A stretch of DNA of 64,000 nucleotides from Planctomycetota bacterium (GCA_029260795.1 JAJDCO010000001.1:169324-233323), one strand, 5' to 3'. Numbered from the stretch's first letter, positions 26,610-37,682 are shown. A program made the numbers and translations. The notes: a model not told the origin generated them from the letters alone.

Positions 26610-27377
26610 ATGTCTCGTCCGTCATCTTGGAATCGGCGTGAGGTCATGCAGCTCGGACTGGCAGCCGGTGCCTGGGCGGCCTGGCCTGGCCCTTCGTCAC
26701 GGGCTTCGGAACGCGTCACGTCGTCGAGCCAGGCGGCCGAGGAGCGGCTGGTCTTGTTTCAGGGCGACTCGATCACCGATGCGGGGCGAGATCGTCAGCG
26801 CCGAGGCGGGAACGATCCTCGAGCGTTCGGGTTCGGGTATGCCTTCCTTGCCGGCGCCGCCATGCTCGCCGCGCTCCCCGACAAGGGGCTGCGGGTCTAC
26901 AACCGAGGCGTGAGTGGCAACAAGGTGCCTGACCTCGACCGTCGGTGGGAGCCGGACGCACTGAACATGAAGCCCGACATCCTGAGCATCCTGATCGGCG
27001 TGAACGACATCTGGCACAAGCTGGGTGGCAACTACGACGGCACGGTCGAGCAGTACGAGCAGGGCTTCGTCGCGTTGCTCGCCCGTACGCGCGAGGCATT
27101 GCCCGAGGTTCAGCTCGTCGTCTGCGAGCCGTTCGTCTTGCGCTGCGGCGCCGTGACCGACAAGTGGTTCCCGGAGTTCGACCAGCGGCGCGCGTCGGCC
27201 CGCCGGGTCGCCGAGCAGGCCGGAGCCAAGTGGGTGCCCTTCCAGAGCGTGTTCGACGTGGCGATCAAGCAGGCACCGCCCGAGTATTGGGCGGGCGATG
27301 GTGTTCATCCCTCGATGGCCGGTCATGCGTTGATGGCGCAGACTTGGCTGGAGACCGTCGATCCCTTTGCCGGCTGA
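26610..27377 (+). CDS. SGNH/GDSL-type hydrolase with Tat-like signal
   Basis: 255 residues from the ATG at 26610; AGGAG eight bases upstream favours it over the GTG at 26604. A twin-arginine start (NRREVMQLGLAAGAWAAW) suggests export. The SGNH blocks are present: FQGDSITDAG with Ser54, NRGVSGNKVPDL with Gly100, IGVNDIWHKL with Asn131, and GDGVHPSMAGHAL with Asp229 and His232. This is the lysophospholipase-L1/rhamnogalacturonan-acetylesterase type fold. The enzyme is a probable esterase, perhaps a carbohydrate deacetylase, but the substrate is not shown by sequence. Confidence 0.9.
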   Translation: MSRPSSWNRREVMQLGLAAGAWAAWPGPSSRASERVTSSSQAAEERLVLFQGDSITDAGRDRQRRGGNDPRAFGFGYAFLAGAAMLAALPDKGLRVYNRGVSGNKVPDLDRRWEPDALNMKPDILSILIGVNDIWHKLGGNYDGTVEQYEQGFVALLARTREALPEVQLVVCEPFVLRCGAVTDKWFPEFDQRRASARRVAEQAGAKWVPFQSVFDVAIKQAPPEYWAGDGVHPSMAGHALMAQTWLETVDPFAG

Positions 27378-27455
27378 TCGCGCTTGCCAAGGCCCACCCC
27401 GATCGCTCTCGAGTCGCCGTTCTTCGCGAGCCGTGGACGAAAGGGCGGTTGAGAG

Positions 27456-28907
27456 ATGAGCTTTTGGAAGAGGTCTCATCAAGCCCCTCGGGCCGAGCCT
27501 GTCGGGCTCCCGGAGACACCGGGAGCGACTCGGATCCCGGTCGTCGTAACGGGCGTCGGTCCGATCAGCGCCATCGGTTGCGGGCGCAACGCATTCTGGA
27601 AGTCCCTGATCGCGGGACAGCACGGCTTCGGACCGATCACGCTGTGTGACGCGACGGCATCGCCCTCCAAGATCGCGGCCGAGGTGAAGGACTTCCGTCT
27701 CGAGCGCTATGTCGTCGGCGGTGAGATCATGGCTCGCCATACGCCGCGACCGGCGCAGATGGCCTTGGCGGCCGGTGTGCTGGCCCTTCACGATGCCGAG
27801 CTCGAGCTCGACGCTTGCGACCCTGACCGCCTCGGCGTCTTCGTCGGCACGTCGATCGGCAACCTCGGTGAAACGCTCGGCCTCGCCACCCGCATCCACC
27901 AGGGACGCTCGATTCCGCCGCACGCGGCCTTCCACGCCTTCAACCACTCTTCGGCCTGCATCGTCTCCTCCTTCTTCAACATTCGGGGGCCGATGCATAC
28001 CGCCACCTCCGGATGCAACTCGGGTCTCGACGCGCTCGGGCAGGCTCTGAGGATGCTGCAGACCGGGGTCGTCGACGCGATGTTGGTGATCGGCACCGAC
28101 TGCGAGGTCGTCCCCGAGGTGCTGGCCGCCCTCAACGCGTCGGGATCGCTGGTCACGCGTTACAACGACTCGCCCGGAGAGGCCTCGCGGCCCTTCGATC
28201 GGCTGCGCAACGGGAACGTGATCGGCGAGGGCGCCGCGGCCCTTCTGCTCGAGTCGGAACCTCACGCCCGACGCCGTCAGGCAAGACTCTACGCTCGCCT
28301 CGCCGGGTACCAGATCTGCTCGGCGGGCCACAACCGGCAGTACAGCCACGATGCCCCCGAGATCGATCTCCGACCCTGCGTGCGTGCGTTGCGCGGTGCC
28401 GTGCGAGACGCCGGTTGGTCTCGCGATCAAGTCGAGGTGCTGAGTGCGAACGGATCCTCCTCGGTGCTCTACGACCGTCTGGAAGGTCTCGCGATCGCCG
28501 AGGCCTTCGGAGCCGACCTTTCGCGTCTGCGCATTCACTCGACCAAATCGATGCTGGGACAGCACGGAGCCGGCTCCTCGGCCCTCCAGGCAGCGGCGGC
28601 TTGCCTGACCCTGCGACGCGGAATCGTTCCACCGACCATCAATCACGTCGAGCCCGACCCGGCGTGTGGACCACTTCCGATCGTGACGCGGGCCGAGACG
28701 CGTGTCGTCTCGCGGGTTCTGGTGCACTCGATCGGTCTCGGTGGCTTCTACTACTCGGCCGCCGCGTTCGAGGCCCCCGAAGCGGGCTTCGAGGTCTTCA
28801 CGACCGGTGGTGGGCAGGTGCAGTGGAGCGAGCAGCGCCACCCGAAGTTCCAGCCCGCCGAGGAGTTTCGACGCCCGCTCGAGCCTTGGTCACCGCAAGC
28901 GGACTGA
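27456..28907 (+). CDS. Ketosynthase-fold protein lacking the usual catalytic histidines (CLF-like)
   Basis: 483 residues with the thiolase fold of beta-ketoacyl-ACP synthases: VVVTGVGPISAIGCG at the start, GVFVGTSIGN, the nucleophile segment TATSGCNSGLDALG with Cys187, and PFDRLRNGNVIGEGAAALLL. The two histidines of the Cys-His-His triad are replaced. The usual HGTGT segment reads ANGSSSVLYDRLEG (Asn332), and the usual KSxxGH segment reads TKSMLGQHGAG (Gln369, with His370 next to it). Chain-length factors also lose the first His, but they normally lose the Cys as well. No acyl carrier protein, reductase or second ketosynthase is nearby. Either it is a non-condensing partner or it uses altered chemistry. 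No signal peptide. Confidence 0.82.
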   Translation: MSFWKRSHQAPRAEPVGLPETPGATRIPVVVTGVGPISAIGCGRNAFWKSLIAGQHGFGPITLCDATASPSKIAAEVKDFRLERYVVGGEIMARHTPRPAQMALAAGVLALHDAELELDACDPDRLGVFVGTSIGNLGETLGLATRIHQGRSIPPHAAFHAFNHSSACIVSSFFNIRGPMHTATSGCNSGLDALGQALRMLQTGVVDAMLVIGTDCEVVPEVLAALNASGSLVTRYNDSPGEASRPFDRLRNGNVIGEGAAALLLESEPHARRRQARLYARLAGYQICSAGHNRQYSHDAPEIDLRPCVRALRGAVRDAGWSRDQVEVLSANGSSSVLYDRLEGLAIAEAFGADLSRLRIHSTKSMLGQHGAGSSALQAAAACLTLRRGIVPPTINHVEPDPACGPLPIVTRAETRVVSRVLVHSIGLGGFYYSAAAFEAPEAGFEVFTTGGGQVQWSEQRHPKFQPAEEFRRPLEPWSPQAD

Positions 28908-28974
28908 CGGGCGACTTCGAGAAGACGATTGCGAACGCACGGCCGGCCCTCACAGCCCCGCTCGAGAGCTGCCG

Positions 28975-29358
28975 TCATTCCACCAGAGTGGACCCGAAGC
29001 AGAAGCAGACCCCGTAGGGCTCCTTCGCGAAGAAGATGCGAGACGTCTTCGAGCCGTCTCGGCTTTCCTGGATCGGCGTGGGCTCGATGCCCCGCCCCTC
29101 GAGCTCGTTTCGCAGCGCATCGACGTCGTCGACCTCGAAGTAGCAGCTCGCGTTGTCGGGATCGACGTCGTTTCGATGGAGCCCGATCTTGGTAGAGTCT
29201 CGGCGGAGCTCCGCTCGTCGCCCCTCACGCCGGACCAGGCTGAAACCGAGGACCTGAGAGTAGTAACCGATCGCCGCTCCAACGTCCTTCACGGGGAGGG
29301 CGCTCACGTCCGTTTCCCCGATCGGATGTACGGAGAGAAACTTCGCCCTCTCGGACAT
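28975..29358 (-). CDS. VOC superfamily (glyoxalase/bleomycin-resistance-like) protein
   Basis: 127 residues, single VOC domain of usual length. Typical elements are ALPVKDVGAAIGYYSQVLGF at the start, CYFEVDDVDALRNELEGRGI in the middle and SRIFFAKEPYGVCFCF at the end, which form the paired beta-alpha-beta-beta-beta units. Metal ligands are not clear enough to say whether it is an enzyme or a binding protein. It is convergent with the ketosynthase-like gene, 67 bases apart, and lies downstream of the PQQ-propeller gene beyond a hairpin. Confidence 0.82.
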   Translation of the reverse strand: MSERAKFLSVHPIGETDVSALPVKDVGAAIGYYSQVLGFSLVRREGRRAELRRDSTKIGLHRNDVDPDNASCYFEVDDVDALRNELEGRGIEPTPIQESRDGSKTSRIFFAKEPYGVCFCFGSTLVE

Positions 29359-29475
29359 GTTGACTCACGCTCCTGTTACCGATTCCTTGCGAGTTACCGG
29401 GTGGTTTCTTCCCGAAGCTGGGGGTATTGAAGCACCCAAGTCCGCATCGATCCAGCTCAAACTGACAAGCAATGG

Positions 29476-29499
29476 GGCAAGCGACAGAAATCGCTTGCC
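29476..29499 (-). terminator. Hairpin downstream of the PQQ-propeller gene
   Basis: GGCAAGCGA (29476-29484) pairs perfectly with TCGCTTGCC (29491-29499) around a six-base loop, 30 bases beyond the stop of the minus-strand gene. The following minus-strand bases include short T pairs but no long run. Probably a terminator separating it from the VOC gene. Confidence 0.5.
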
Positions 29500-29529
29500 T
29501 CCATTCAATGCTCGAAATGCGGCCGTCGC

Positions 29530-30873
29530 TTACTGTGAGCCGCCTGCTCCACCCTCAGCGATGCAATACAGATGCTGGTCGCCGCGAAGGTAGATCTGGT
29601 CGTCGACGATGGCCAATGAAGCATCCACCGTCTCATCGAGGGAGTTCGTGGCCAGCACTTTGAACTCTGATCCCTGCTGGAGCACCATCGTCGTTCCGTC
29701 GCGGCCCGTGATGTAGACGCGGCCGGCCGCGCCCACGGGTGACGCATAGATGCTGGAGATCGACTCGAGCCGCTGCGACTCGTAGGCCACCTCTCCAGTG
29801 TTCCGGTCGAGACAGGTGAGGATTCCGCTCATCACCGACAGGAAGTAGATGTGATCCTTCGTCAGGAGTGCCGAAGGTACGTACGACGTCCGCCGGTCAT
29901 GCTGCCAGACGATCGAGCCCGCCTCCGAGATGTCGCCCTTCGCGTCCGCCAGTCGGATGGCCTGCAAAGCCGCTCCGCGAAAGCCGCTCATCAGGTACAC
30001 GATGCCGTCGGCGTACACCGGAGTCGGGATCGGATTGCTCGTCATGCCGGCGCAACGCCAGATCTCCTGGCCGCTGGCGTGGTCATACCCCCGGCTGTAA
30101 TTGCTGCCCGTCACGATCACCTGCGGCTTGCCGTTTACCTCGACAATCAGTGGCGTTCCCCACGAGGTCGTCTCGTCTCGAGCCTGACGCCAACGCTCTT
30201 CACCCGTCTTCTTGTCGAAAGTCGCAATGAATGACGAGCCCTCGTGATCCCAGTTCACGATCAACGAGTCTCCGTAAATAGCCGGCGAGCTGCCTTCTCC
30301 GAACTGGAAGGCGATGCTCATGTCTCCGAGATCCTTCTCCCAGATCACGTTGCCTTTCAGGTCCATGCAGTACAAGCCGCGCGAGCCGAACGAGACGTAG
30401 AGATGCTCGCCATCGGTGACCGGAGAGTTGGAAGCGAACGAAGCGGTGCCGTGCTTGCCCTCGTGCGGAACCTCTTCCCGCACCACCTTCTTCCACATCA
30501 CCTGGCCGTCCTTGCGGCTGACGCACACGACAGCGAACTGGTGCAGCGTGGTCGGCCTCTGCGGCCCGCGGCGACTGGGTCGGACGAGCGACGCGGCGCC
30601 CTTCGGCTTCTCCTCGGTGTCGGCTTTCGGAGCCTCACCGGTGTCGATGGCCGAGAGCAGGAAGATCTGGTCCCCCCAGATGATCGGCGTCGACTGCCCG
30701 GACCCGGGCACGGCCACCTTCCATCGAATGTTCTTGGAGTCGCTCCACTCGAGCGGCGGTTGCGACTCGACCGTGCCGGTATAGTTCGGACCACGCCATT
30801 GGGTCCAGTTGTCGTCCTCACTCACGCCGGCCCACGCCAAGCCGAGACACACCAAGAGCTTTGCGAACACCAT
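29530..30873 (-). CDS. Secreted PQQ-type beta-propeller protein
   Basis: 447 residues from the ATG at 30873, which has TAGGAG six bases upstream and gives a short signal peptide (MVFAKLLVCLGLAWAGV); the upstream extension to 31017 is unsupported. The product is an outer-membrane-assembly/PQQ-dehydrogenase-like propeller with repeated tryptophan-docking blades: NWTQWRGPNYTGT, GQVMWKKVVREE, GNVIWEKDLGDM, GEERWRQARDE, GQEIWRCAGM and GEVAYESQ. No PQQ or calcium-binding enzyme residues are obvious, so it is probably a scaffold or binding protein. Proteins of this type opening with NWxQWRGP are common in Planctomycetota. Confidence 0.87.
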   Translation of the reverse strand: MVFAKLLVCLGLAWAGVSEDDNWTQWRGPNYTGTVESQPPLEWSDSKNIRWKVAVPGSGQSTPIIWGDQIFLLSAIDTGEAPKADTEEKPKGAASLVRPSRRGPQRPTTLHQFAVVCVSRKDGQVMWKKVVREEVPHEGKHGTASFASNSPVTDGEHLYVSFGSRGLYCMDLKGNVIWEKDLGDMSIAFQFGEGSSPAIYGDSLIVNWDHEGSSFIATFDKKTGEERWRQARDETTSWGTPLIVEVNGKPQVIVTGSNYSRGYDHASGQEIWRCAGMTSNPIPTPVYADGIVYLMSGFRGAALQAIRLADAKGDISEAGSIVWQHDRRTSYVPSALLTKDHIYFLSVMSGILTCLDRNTGEVAYESQRLESISSIYASPVGAAGRVYITGRDGTTMVLQQGSEFKVLATNSLDETVDASLAIVDDQIYLRGDQHLYCIAEGGAGGSQ

Positions 30874-31050
30874 GTCCACTCCTACAACGTCGGGGGATGG
30901 CCCGGCCCAGCCGCGCGCGCACCAACCGGCGCGTCCCGGCCCTCCGAATCTCGCTAAGCTAGCGGATGCACCGAGCCGCTGCCATGACGAATGGGGAGGC
31001 ACCCTTGTGGGAACCAAGCGAAAGTCACTCGGCGGCAGCTCAATGGCCCG

Positions 31051-32100
31051 TTACTGCCAGCGGAAGCGCCGGGAGGCCCAGGTGAAGCAGACGACGGCCC
31101 AGGTCGCCATCACGGCGATCTGCGGTCCGACCGCCCAGAGCGCCTCCCCGTCGTTGATCACGGCCCGGAGCGCGTCATTCAATGCCGTCAGCGGAAGGAG
31201 CCGGATCGCCGGCTGCACCAGCTCGGGAAAGCGCTCGTACGAGAAGAACGTCCCCGAGAGCATCCACATCGGCAGCGTCACGAAGTTGAGCCAGCCATTG
31301 GCGGCCTCGACGCTCTCGACCCGAGCGGCCACCGTCAGGGCGATCGCCGCGAAGGACGCGGTCCCGAAGAACGCGATCACGGCCAGCGCGAGCGGCGACC
31401 CCACGATCGCCACGCCGAAGACCAGCGAGCCGAAGCCCAGGATCGCCAACACCTCGACCGCCAGGAAGACCAGGCGAGAGAGGAAGATGGACAGCAACAG
31501 CTGCCAGCGCCGCATCGGCGTGGCGGCCAAGCGCTTGAGCTGCCGACGCTTGCGGCTCAGGACGATCGAGTATCCGATCCCCCAGATGCTGCTCGTCATC
31601 AGGTTCATCCCGACGATACCGGGAAACAGGAAGTCGACGTAGCGCTCTCCCGCGGCCTCGACGCGAACATCCTCCGAGGCCATCACGTCCTGCCGACCCG
31701 AGGCCTCTTGCAGGGTCGCGTCCGCCGCCAGCCGCGCCAACCTCCCGATCTCCCGCGTCGGGTCATAGCGATACACGACCCGAGCCGACTCGGCATCGGG
31801 TGCCTCCACCACCAGATCCACGGCCCCTTTTCGCAGGGCCGACGACACGTCGGCCGCGGCCACGACAATCGTGTCGACGCGGGTGTCCTCCCCCTCGAGT
31901 GCCTTCACCAGCCAGGCCGGCGAGCCCTCGAGCAGGCCGACGAGTGGCGGTCGCGGCGTCTGGTTTCGAAACGCGACGCCGAGCGCGAGGGCGAGCACGA
32001 TCGGGAACCCGAAAGACCAGAAGACCGCTCCGGGCTCCCGCAAGAACTCGCGGAAGCGCGCCTTGGTCAGCTCGACGATCGGCGACATGCGCTCACTCAT
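31051..32100 (-). CDS. ABC-2 type transporter permease
   Basis: 349 residues. An N-terminal transmembrane segment (AVFWSFGFPIVLALALGVAF) is followed by a large external region (about 45-170) and five more hydrophobic segments, including LVFLAVEVLAILGFGSLVFG, ALAVIAFFGTASFAAIALTV and VGPQIAVMATWAVVCFTWA. TLPMWMLSGTFFSYERFPEL is the typical ABC-2 loop before the last segments. It is the inner-membrane subunit partnered by the ATPase gene 39 bases upstream; the two form a probable drug, lipid or polysaccharide exporter. The cargo is unknown. Confidence 0.9.
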   Translation of the reverse strand: MSERMSPIVELTKARFREFLREPGAVFWSFGFPIVLALALGVAFRNQTPRPPLVGLLEGSPAWLVKALEGEDTRVDTIVVAAADVSSALRKGAVDLVVEAPDAESARVVYRYDPTREIGRLARLAADATLQEASGRQDVMASEDVRVEAAGERYVDFLFPGIVGMNLMTSSIWGIGYSIVLSRKRRQLKRLAATPMRRWQLLLSIFLSRLVFLAVEVLAILGFGSLVFGVAIVGSPLALAVIAFFGTASFAAIALTVAARVESVEAANGWLNFVTLPMWMLSGTFFSYERFPELVQPAIRLLPLTALNDALRAVINDGEALWAVGPQIAVMATWAVVCFTWASRRFRWQ

Positions 32101-32139
32101 CGTGTCCTCGCGATTCGGAATCCGCGTTGGGTCCGGGTC

Positions 32140-33075
32140 TCACTCATCGCGCAGGGCACGCCCGGTGATCTGAAGGAAGACATCGTCGAGCGTGGCTTGA
32201 TGGGTCGCGACCGATTTCAGCTCGAGCTGACGCGCCTGCAAGGCTCCGAGCAGAGCCGGCAAGGCGTGCCGGACCTCGGCAACGGTCAGCACGACCTGGT
32301 CGGCTCGCTCGAGAACGGATCGCACGCCGGGCAACGCCTCCAGATCGCCTCGCTCGAGGTGACCGGTCGCCTCGAACTCCAGGATCTGATCCGCGCCGAG
32401 CGACTGGATGAGCTCAGCCGGCGATCCGAGCGCGACGACCCGTCCTCGATCGATGATCGCCAGTCGATCGCAGAGACGGGCGGCCTCCTCCATGTAGTGG
32501 GTCGTGAGGACAACGGTGCCGCCTCCATCGCGATACTGCTCGATGAGCTCCCAGAGGTTGAAGCGAGCCTGAGGATCGAGGCCAGTGGTCGGCTCGTCCA
32601 AGAAGAGGACCTCGGGATCACTCACCAATGCGCAGGCCAAGGCGAGGCGCTGACGCTGGCCGCCGGACAGCTGGTGATAGCGAGCCTTGCGCTTGCTCTC
32701 GAAGCCGAGGAGCTCGATGACCTGCTCGACGGTCCGCCCTCGATCATAGAAGCTTCGAAACAGCCGAATGATCTCTTCGACCGTGAGCTTGTCGGCGAGC
32801 TGAGTCTCTTGAAGCTGGACGCCCAGACGCTGCCGGAGCGCCGTGTCGTCGCCCTCGCCCCAACGCATTCCGAGGACCTCGACCTCGCCAGCGTCCGCTT
32901 CCGTCAACCCCTCGAGGATCTCGATCGTCGTCGTCTTGCCGGCACCATTGGGGCCGAGCAGCCCGAAGCACTCCCCGCGAAGGACCTCCAGATCGAGGCC
33001 GTCGACCGCGGTCACGTCCCCGAAGCGCTTGACGAGGCCTCGGCAAAAAAGGGCGGTGTCGGAGGGCTCGGTCAT
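32140..33075 (-). CDS. ABC transporter ATP-binding protein
   Basis: 311 residues from the ATG at 33075; the longer frame to 33246 is Arg-rich and unsupported. Walker A is GPNGAGKTT (41-49), the signature is LSGGQRQRLALA, Walker B is VLFLDEPTTGLD and the switch His lies in VVLTTHYMEEA. The C-terminal ~90 residues are the extension seen in CcmA/DrrA-type exporter ATPases. It is translated just ahead of the ABC-2 permease gene on the same mRNA and should power that exporter. No clear ribosome-binding site precedes the chosen ATG. Confidence 0.92.
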   Translation of the reverse strand: MTEPSDTALFCRGLVKRFGDVTAVDGLDLEVLRGECFGLLGPNGAGKTTTIEILEGLTEADAGEVEVLGMRWGEGDDTALRQRLGVQLQETQLADKLTVEEIIRLFRSFYDRGRTVEQVIELLGFESKRKARYHQLSGGQRQRLALACALVSDPEVLFLDEPTTGLDPQARFNLWELIEQYRDGGGTVVLTTHYMEEAARLCDRLAIIDRGRVVALGSPAELIQSLGADQILEFEATGHLERGDLEALPGVRSVLERADQVVLTVAEVRHALPALLGALQARQLELKSVATHQATLDDVFLQITGRALRDE

Positions 33076-33319
33076 GAGCGTGAAGCGGACTCTCGAGGAG
33101 CACGGGCGGCCATCGGAAACGCGTTGCCCATTTCGCCGCGGGCGCGATCGATTGCAAGGCATTTCCGACTCTCGTTCGAACTCACTCGCGATGTCGCGGA
33201 GGGGTGGCCGAGGAGTCCGGCGACGCCTCTCCTCCGAGTCCTCCACTTTCCAACGGGCCCTGTACCGAGTTCAATGTGTGGGGTTCTCGTTCGACGTTGC
33301 CCTTCTCGGAGACGCCCTG

Positions 33320-35731
33320 ATGCTCATCTCGCGCTGCTTGCTCACCTCGATCGCACTCGGTCTCCTCGCCGCCACGACCACGGGCCAGACCCGAGTCGTC
33401 GTACCGCAGTCTGTCGACTCGCCCGATGGCGACGTGGGCTTCGAGCTCGTGCAACCACCTCCGCAAACTCCGAAGCCACCCGTCAATCCGCCCGTCGGCT
33501 CGGTAGGCAACCCGACACAGCTGCCGGGTCCGGTGCCGCCGAAGCTGATGGGGCCGTGCGGCAAGTTCGATCTCTTTCCGATCGCGAACGGGCTCGCGCC
33601 GGAAGGAGACATGCCCACGGATGTCCAGTTCCTCGCCGACGGCAGCCAGTTCATCGTCGCTCATCGCGACTCGAGGAACCTGCTGGTCTACGACGCAGCG
33701 ACCCAAGCGTTCGTGCAGGAGATCGTGCTCTCGGGGGGGCCGACGGCGGTCGCGATCACACCGGACGGCGCGACGGCCGTGACGGCCAACTTCTTCGAGG
33801 ATACCGCCTCGATCGTCGACCTCGTCACGGGCACCGAGATCGCCGTCGTGCCCGTCGGCGATGAGCCTGGCATCGTGCGGCTCACGCCGAGTGGGACGAC
33901 CGCCGTCGTGGGCAACCTGATCGACCTGTCGGTCTCGGTGATCGACGTCGCCAGCGGAACCGAAGTACATCGCATCGCGGGAGCCGGCTTCGTGCTCTCG
34001 ACCACAATTGCCTTCGAGCCCGGTGCCATTGTCTCGAATCCGTCCCAGCTCGAGATCATCGACGAGATGACGGCCATCGCGCCGGACTTTTGGAACGACC
34101 AGATCGACTTCTTTGATCTCGCCGCTGGCACCGTCAGCTCGCTCGCGGCACAAGATCAGCCGCGCGGCATCGCGATCACGCCGGACCGCAGCACCGCGGT
34201 CATCACGCACACCTCCTCGACGAAACGCCTCACGGTGGTCGATACGGCAACGCAGACCATCAGCAAGGTGATCGCGACCGGAGTCGACCTTTGGGGACCG
34301 GTGGCGGTCGACCCAGCCGGAACGCTCGCCGTGTGTGGCGTCCAGAATGCCTGCGTGGTGATCGACCTCGCGACGAATGCCGTCTCTTCGACGCTGAACA
34401 CGGCGTCCGTCAACGAGCTCGTCACCACGGCAGACGGTCAATACGCGCTGGTGGTCGGATACAGCGGTAGCCTGATCTCGTACGCATCGCAGTCGATCGT
34501 CAAGCAGCTCAACAATCTGGTCAGCGTCACGCACGGCGCCGTCTCGCCGATCGAGCCGCGGGCGGTCTTGTTGGCCGACGTCTTCGGCGAGGACATGCTG
34601 ATCGTCAACACGAATGGCGCCGGTGGCTTCCTCGAGAACCACACCATGACGGGGCCGATCCCCGAAGCCGATCGGGGTCGCAAGATCGCCGTCTCGGCCG
34701 ACGGCACGCGGGCTGTCACGACCAACATCCTCAGCGACTCGGCCAGCGTCGTCGACCTCACGACCCGCACGGTTCTGCACGTTCCGACGGTCGGCAATCG
34801 CCCGGCAGACGTGGCGCTGACGCCCGATGGCTCGACGGCCGTGGTCGCGAACCTCGACTCCAGCTTCGTCTCGATCATCGACGTCGCCACGGGCAACGTC
34901 ACGAACGTCAACATCTCGACGCGTGCCAGTGAGGTCGAGATCTCCCCCGACGGACAGTTCGCCTACGTGGCGGTCGTGGTCTCCGACGGCGTATGGCGGA
35001 TCGATCTCAACACGAAGACGGTCTCGGGTGCGAAGCTCGGCGCGGGCGAGATGGGGAGCGTCGGCTTCACGTTCTGGCAGGCGAGCGGCCTGACGCTCAG
35101 CCCGGACGGAGCCACGCTGGTGACCTGCAACAGCTTCGACGATGATTTGACCGTGATCGATACGGCCTCCTGGTCGGTGCTCCAGACGGTGGCGGTCGGC
35201 GACTTCCCGGTCCGAGCGGCGTTCAATGCTGCGGGCGACAAGCTGTACGTCTCGAACCGAGATGCCGACACGCTCACGGCGCTCCAACGCACGGCGGGCG
35301 TCTGGTCGAGCACCGCGACGATCCCGGTCGGAGACCAACCCTTCGAGATGGCCGTGGCGGCCGATGGACAGACGCTCTGGCTCGCCCATTATGCCGACAA
35401 GGACATCGGAGTCGTCGACCTGGGCATGAACGTCCTGAGCTCGACGATCGACGTCCCCTACAACCCACAAGGGCTGCACCTGAATCAGGCGGGTACCTGC
35501 CTCTGGGCGATCTCGGGAGGCTGGAGTGTCGCGCTCGGTCCGAAGAACAAGGTCGTCATCAATCTGCAAGGTGCGATCAGCCTGATCGACGTGGCCGCCT
35601 CCGAGGTGACGTATCAAGTGGAGACGACTTCGGCTCCGGCGATGCTGGGCTTCGATGCCACGGGCTGCCTCGGAGCGATGCCCGCGCCAATGACCGAGGA
35701 GCTCATCATCGTACGCGCGCGCGGGAAGTGA
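33320..35731 (+). CDS. Secreted YVTN/YncE-type beta-propeller protein
   Basis: 803 residues from the ATG at 33320 (GGAG upstream), giving a Sec signal peptide MLISRCLLTSIALGLLAATT. The upstream extension to 32843 overlaps the ABC gene antisense and is rejected. A Pro-rich stretch (about 45-80) leads into two propellers' worth of YVTN-like blades. The recurring pattern is AITPDGATAVTANFFEDT, SIVDLVTGTEIAVVPVG, ALTPDGSTAVVANLDSSFVS and LTLSPDGATLVTCNSFDD. The family is mostly extracellular with unknown ligands. A Cys near the start of the mature part (MGPCGKFD) and one near the C terminus (ATGCLGAM) may form a disulfide. Confidence 0.87.
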   Translation: MLISRCLLTSIALGLLAATTTGQTRVVVPQSVDSPDGDVGFELVQPPPQTPKPPVNPPVGSVGNPTQLPGPVPPKLMGPCGKFDLFPIANGLAPEGDMPTDVQFLADGSQFIVAHRDSRNLLVYDAATQAFVQEIVLSGGPTAVAITPDGATAVTANFFEDTASIVDLVTGTEIAVVPVGDEPGIVRLTPSGTTAVVGNLIDLSVSVIDVASGTEVHRIAGAGFVLSTTIAFEPGAIVSNPSQLEIIDEMTAIAPDFWNDQIDFFDLAAGTVSSLAAQDQPRGIAITPDRSTAVITHTSSTKRLTVVDTATQTISKVIATGVDLWGPVAVDPAGTLAVCGVQNACVVIDLATNAVSSTLNTASVNELVTTADGQYALVVGYSGSLISYASQSIVKQLNNLVSVTHGAVSPIEPRAVLLADVFGEDMLIVNTNGAGGFLENHTMTGPIPEADRGRKIAVSADGTRAVTTNILSDSASVVDLTTRTVLHVPTVGNRPADVALTPDGSTAVVANLDSSFVSIIDVATGNVTNVNISTRASEVEISPDGQFAYVAVVVSDGVWRIDLNTKTVSGAKLGAGEMGSVGFTFWQASGLTLSPDGATLVTCNSFDDDLTVIDTASWSVLQTVAVGDFPVRAAFNAAGDKLYVSNRDADTLTALQRTAGVWSSTATIPVGDQPFEMAVAADGQTLWLAHYADKDIGVVDLGMNVLSSTIDVPYNPQGLHLNQAGTCLWAISGGWSVALGPKNKVVINLQGAISLIDVAASEVTYQVETTSAPAMLGFDATGCLGAMPAPMTEELIIVRARGK

Positions 35732-35786
35732 ATGGTTTCTCGGCCGGAGATCTGATCTGGGCGGATGAACGTTCAACTTTCAACGC

Positions 35787-37412
<1,626 letters not shown>

Positions 37413-37591
37413 CGGTCGATCTCCCTCCAGTCGGGACAGCTCTCGGTCTGCTCTCAGCACGGACTCCGCCGCCGCGCGCCCACATGATAGGCGAGGCGGA
37501 TCGGAAACGAAACGAGGACCTCGTGGGCTCGGGAACGGCCAGGAAACCGACCCGGCCAAGCCGCCCCTGGGTTAGAATCCGCCCCCCGGCG

Positions 37592-37658
37592 CGACAAGAA
37601 CCCGCGAAAGAGCGGCAACTCCTTCACCGACCGATACGGTCGGCTGAGGGTTTTGTCG
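37592..37658 (+). ncRNA. Predicted structured 5' leader of the CBS-domain gene
   Basis: CGACAAGAACC (37592-37602) can pair with GGGTTTTGTCG (37648-37658), with one G-U pair and one mismatch or, alternatively, a bulged G. Inside it are a small GC hairpin around GAAAGA (about 37603-37614) and a perfect 7-bp hairpin CCGACCG-ATA-CGGTCGG (37627-37643). The three helices form a plausible three-way junction ending 24 bases before the CBS start codon. I match it to no known riboswitch; it may be a cis-regulatory RNA. Pairing was done by eye. Confidence 0.35.
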
Positions 37659-37682
37659 TGGAACTGCAGACCGAGGATGACG

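Noticed and set aside
24635..26641. Open frame of 668 codons on the plus strand crossing 26.1 kb
   Set aside because: It is antisense to the 978-residue repeat protein and continues through repeat DNA into the start of the SGNH gene; no domain is seen.
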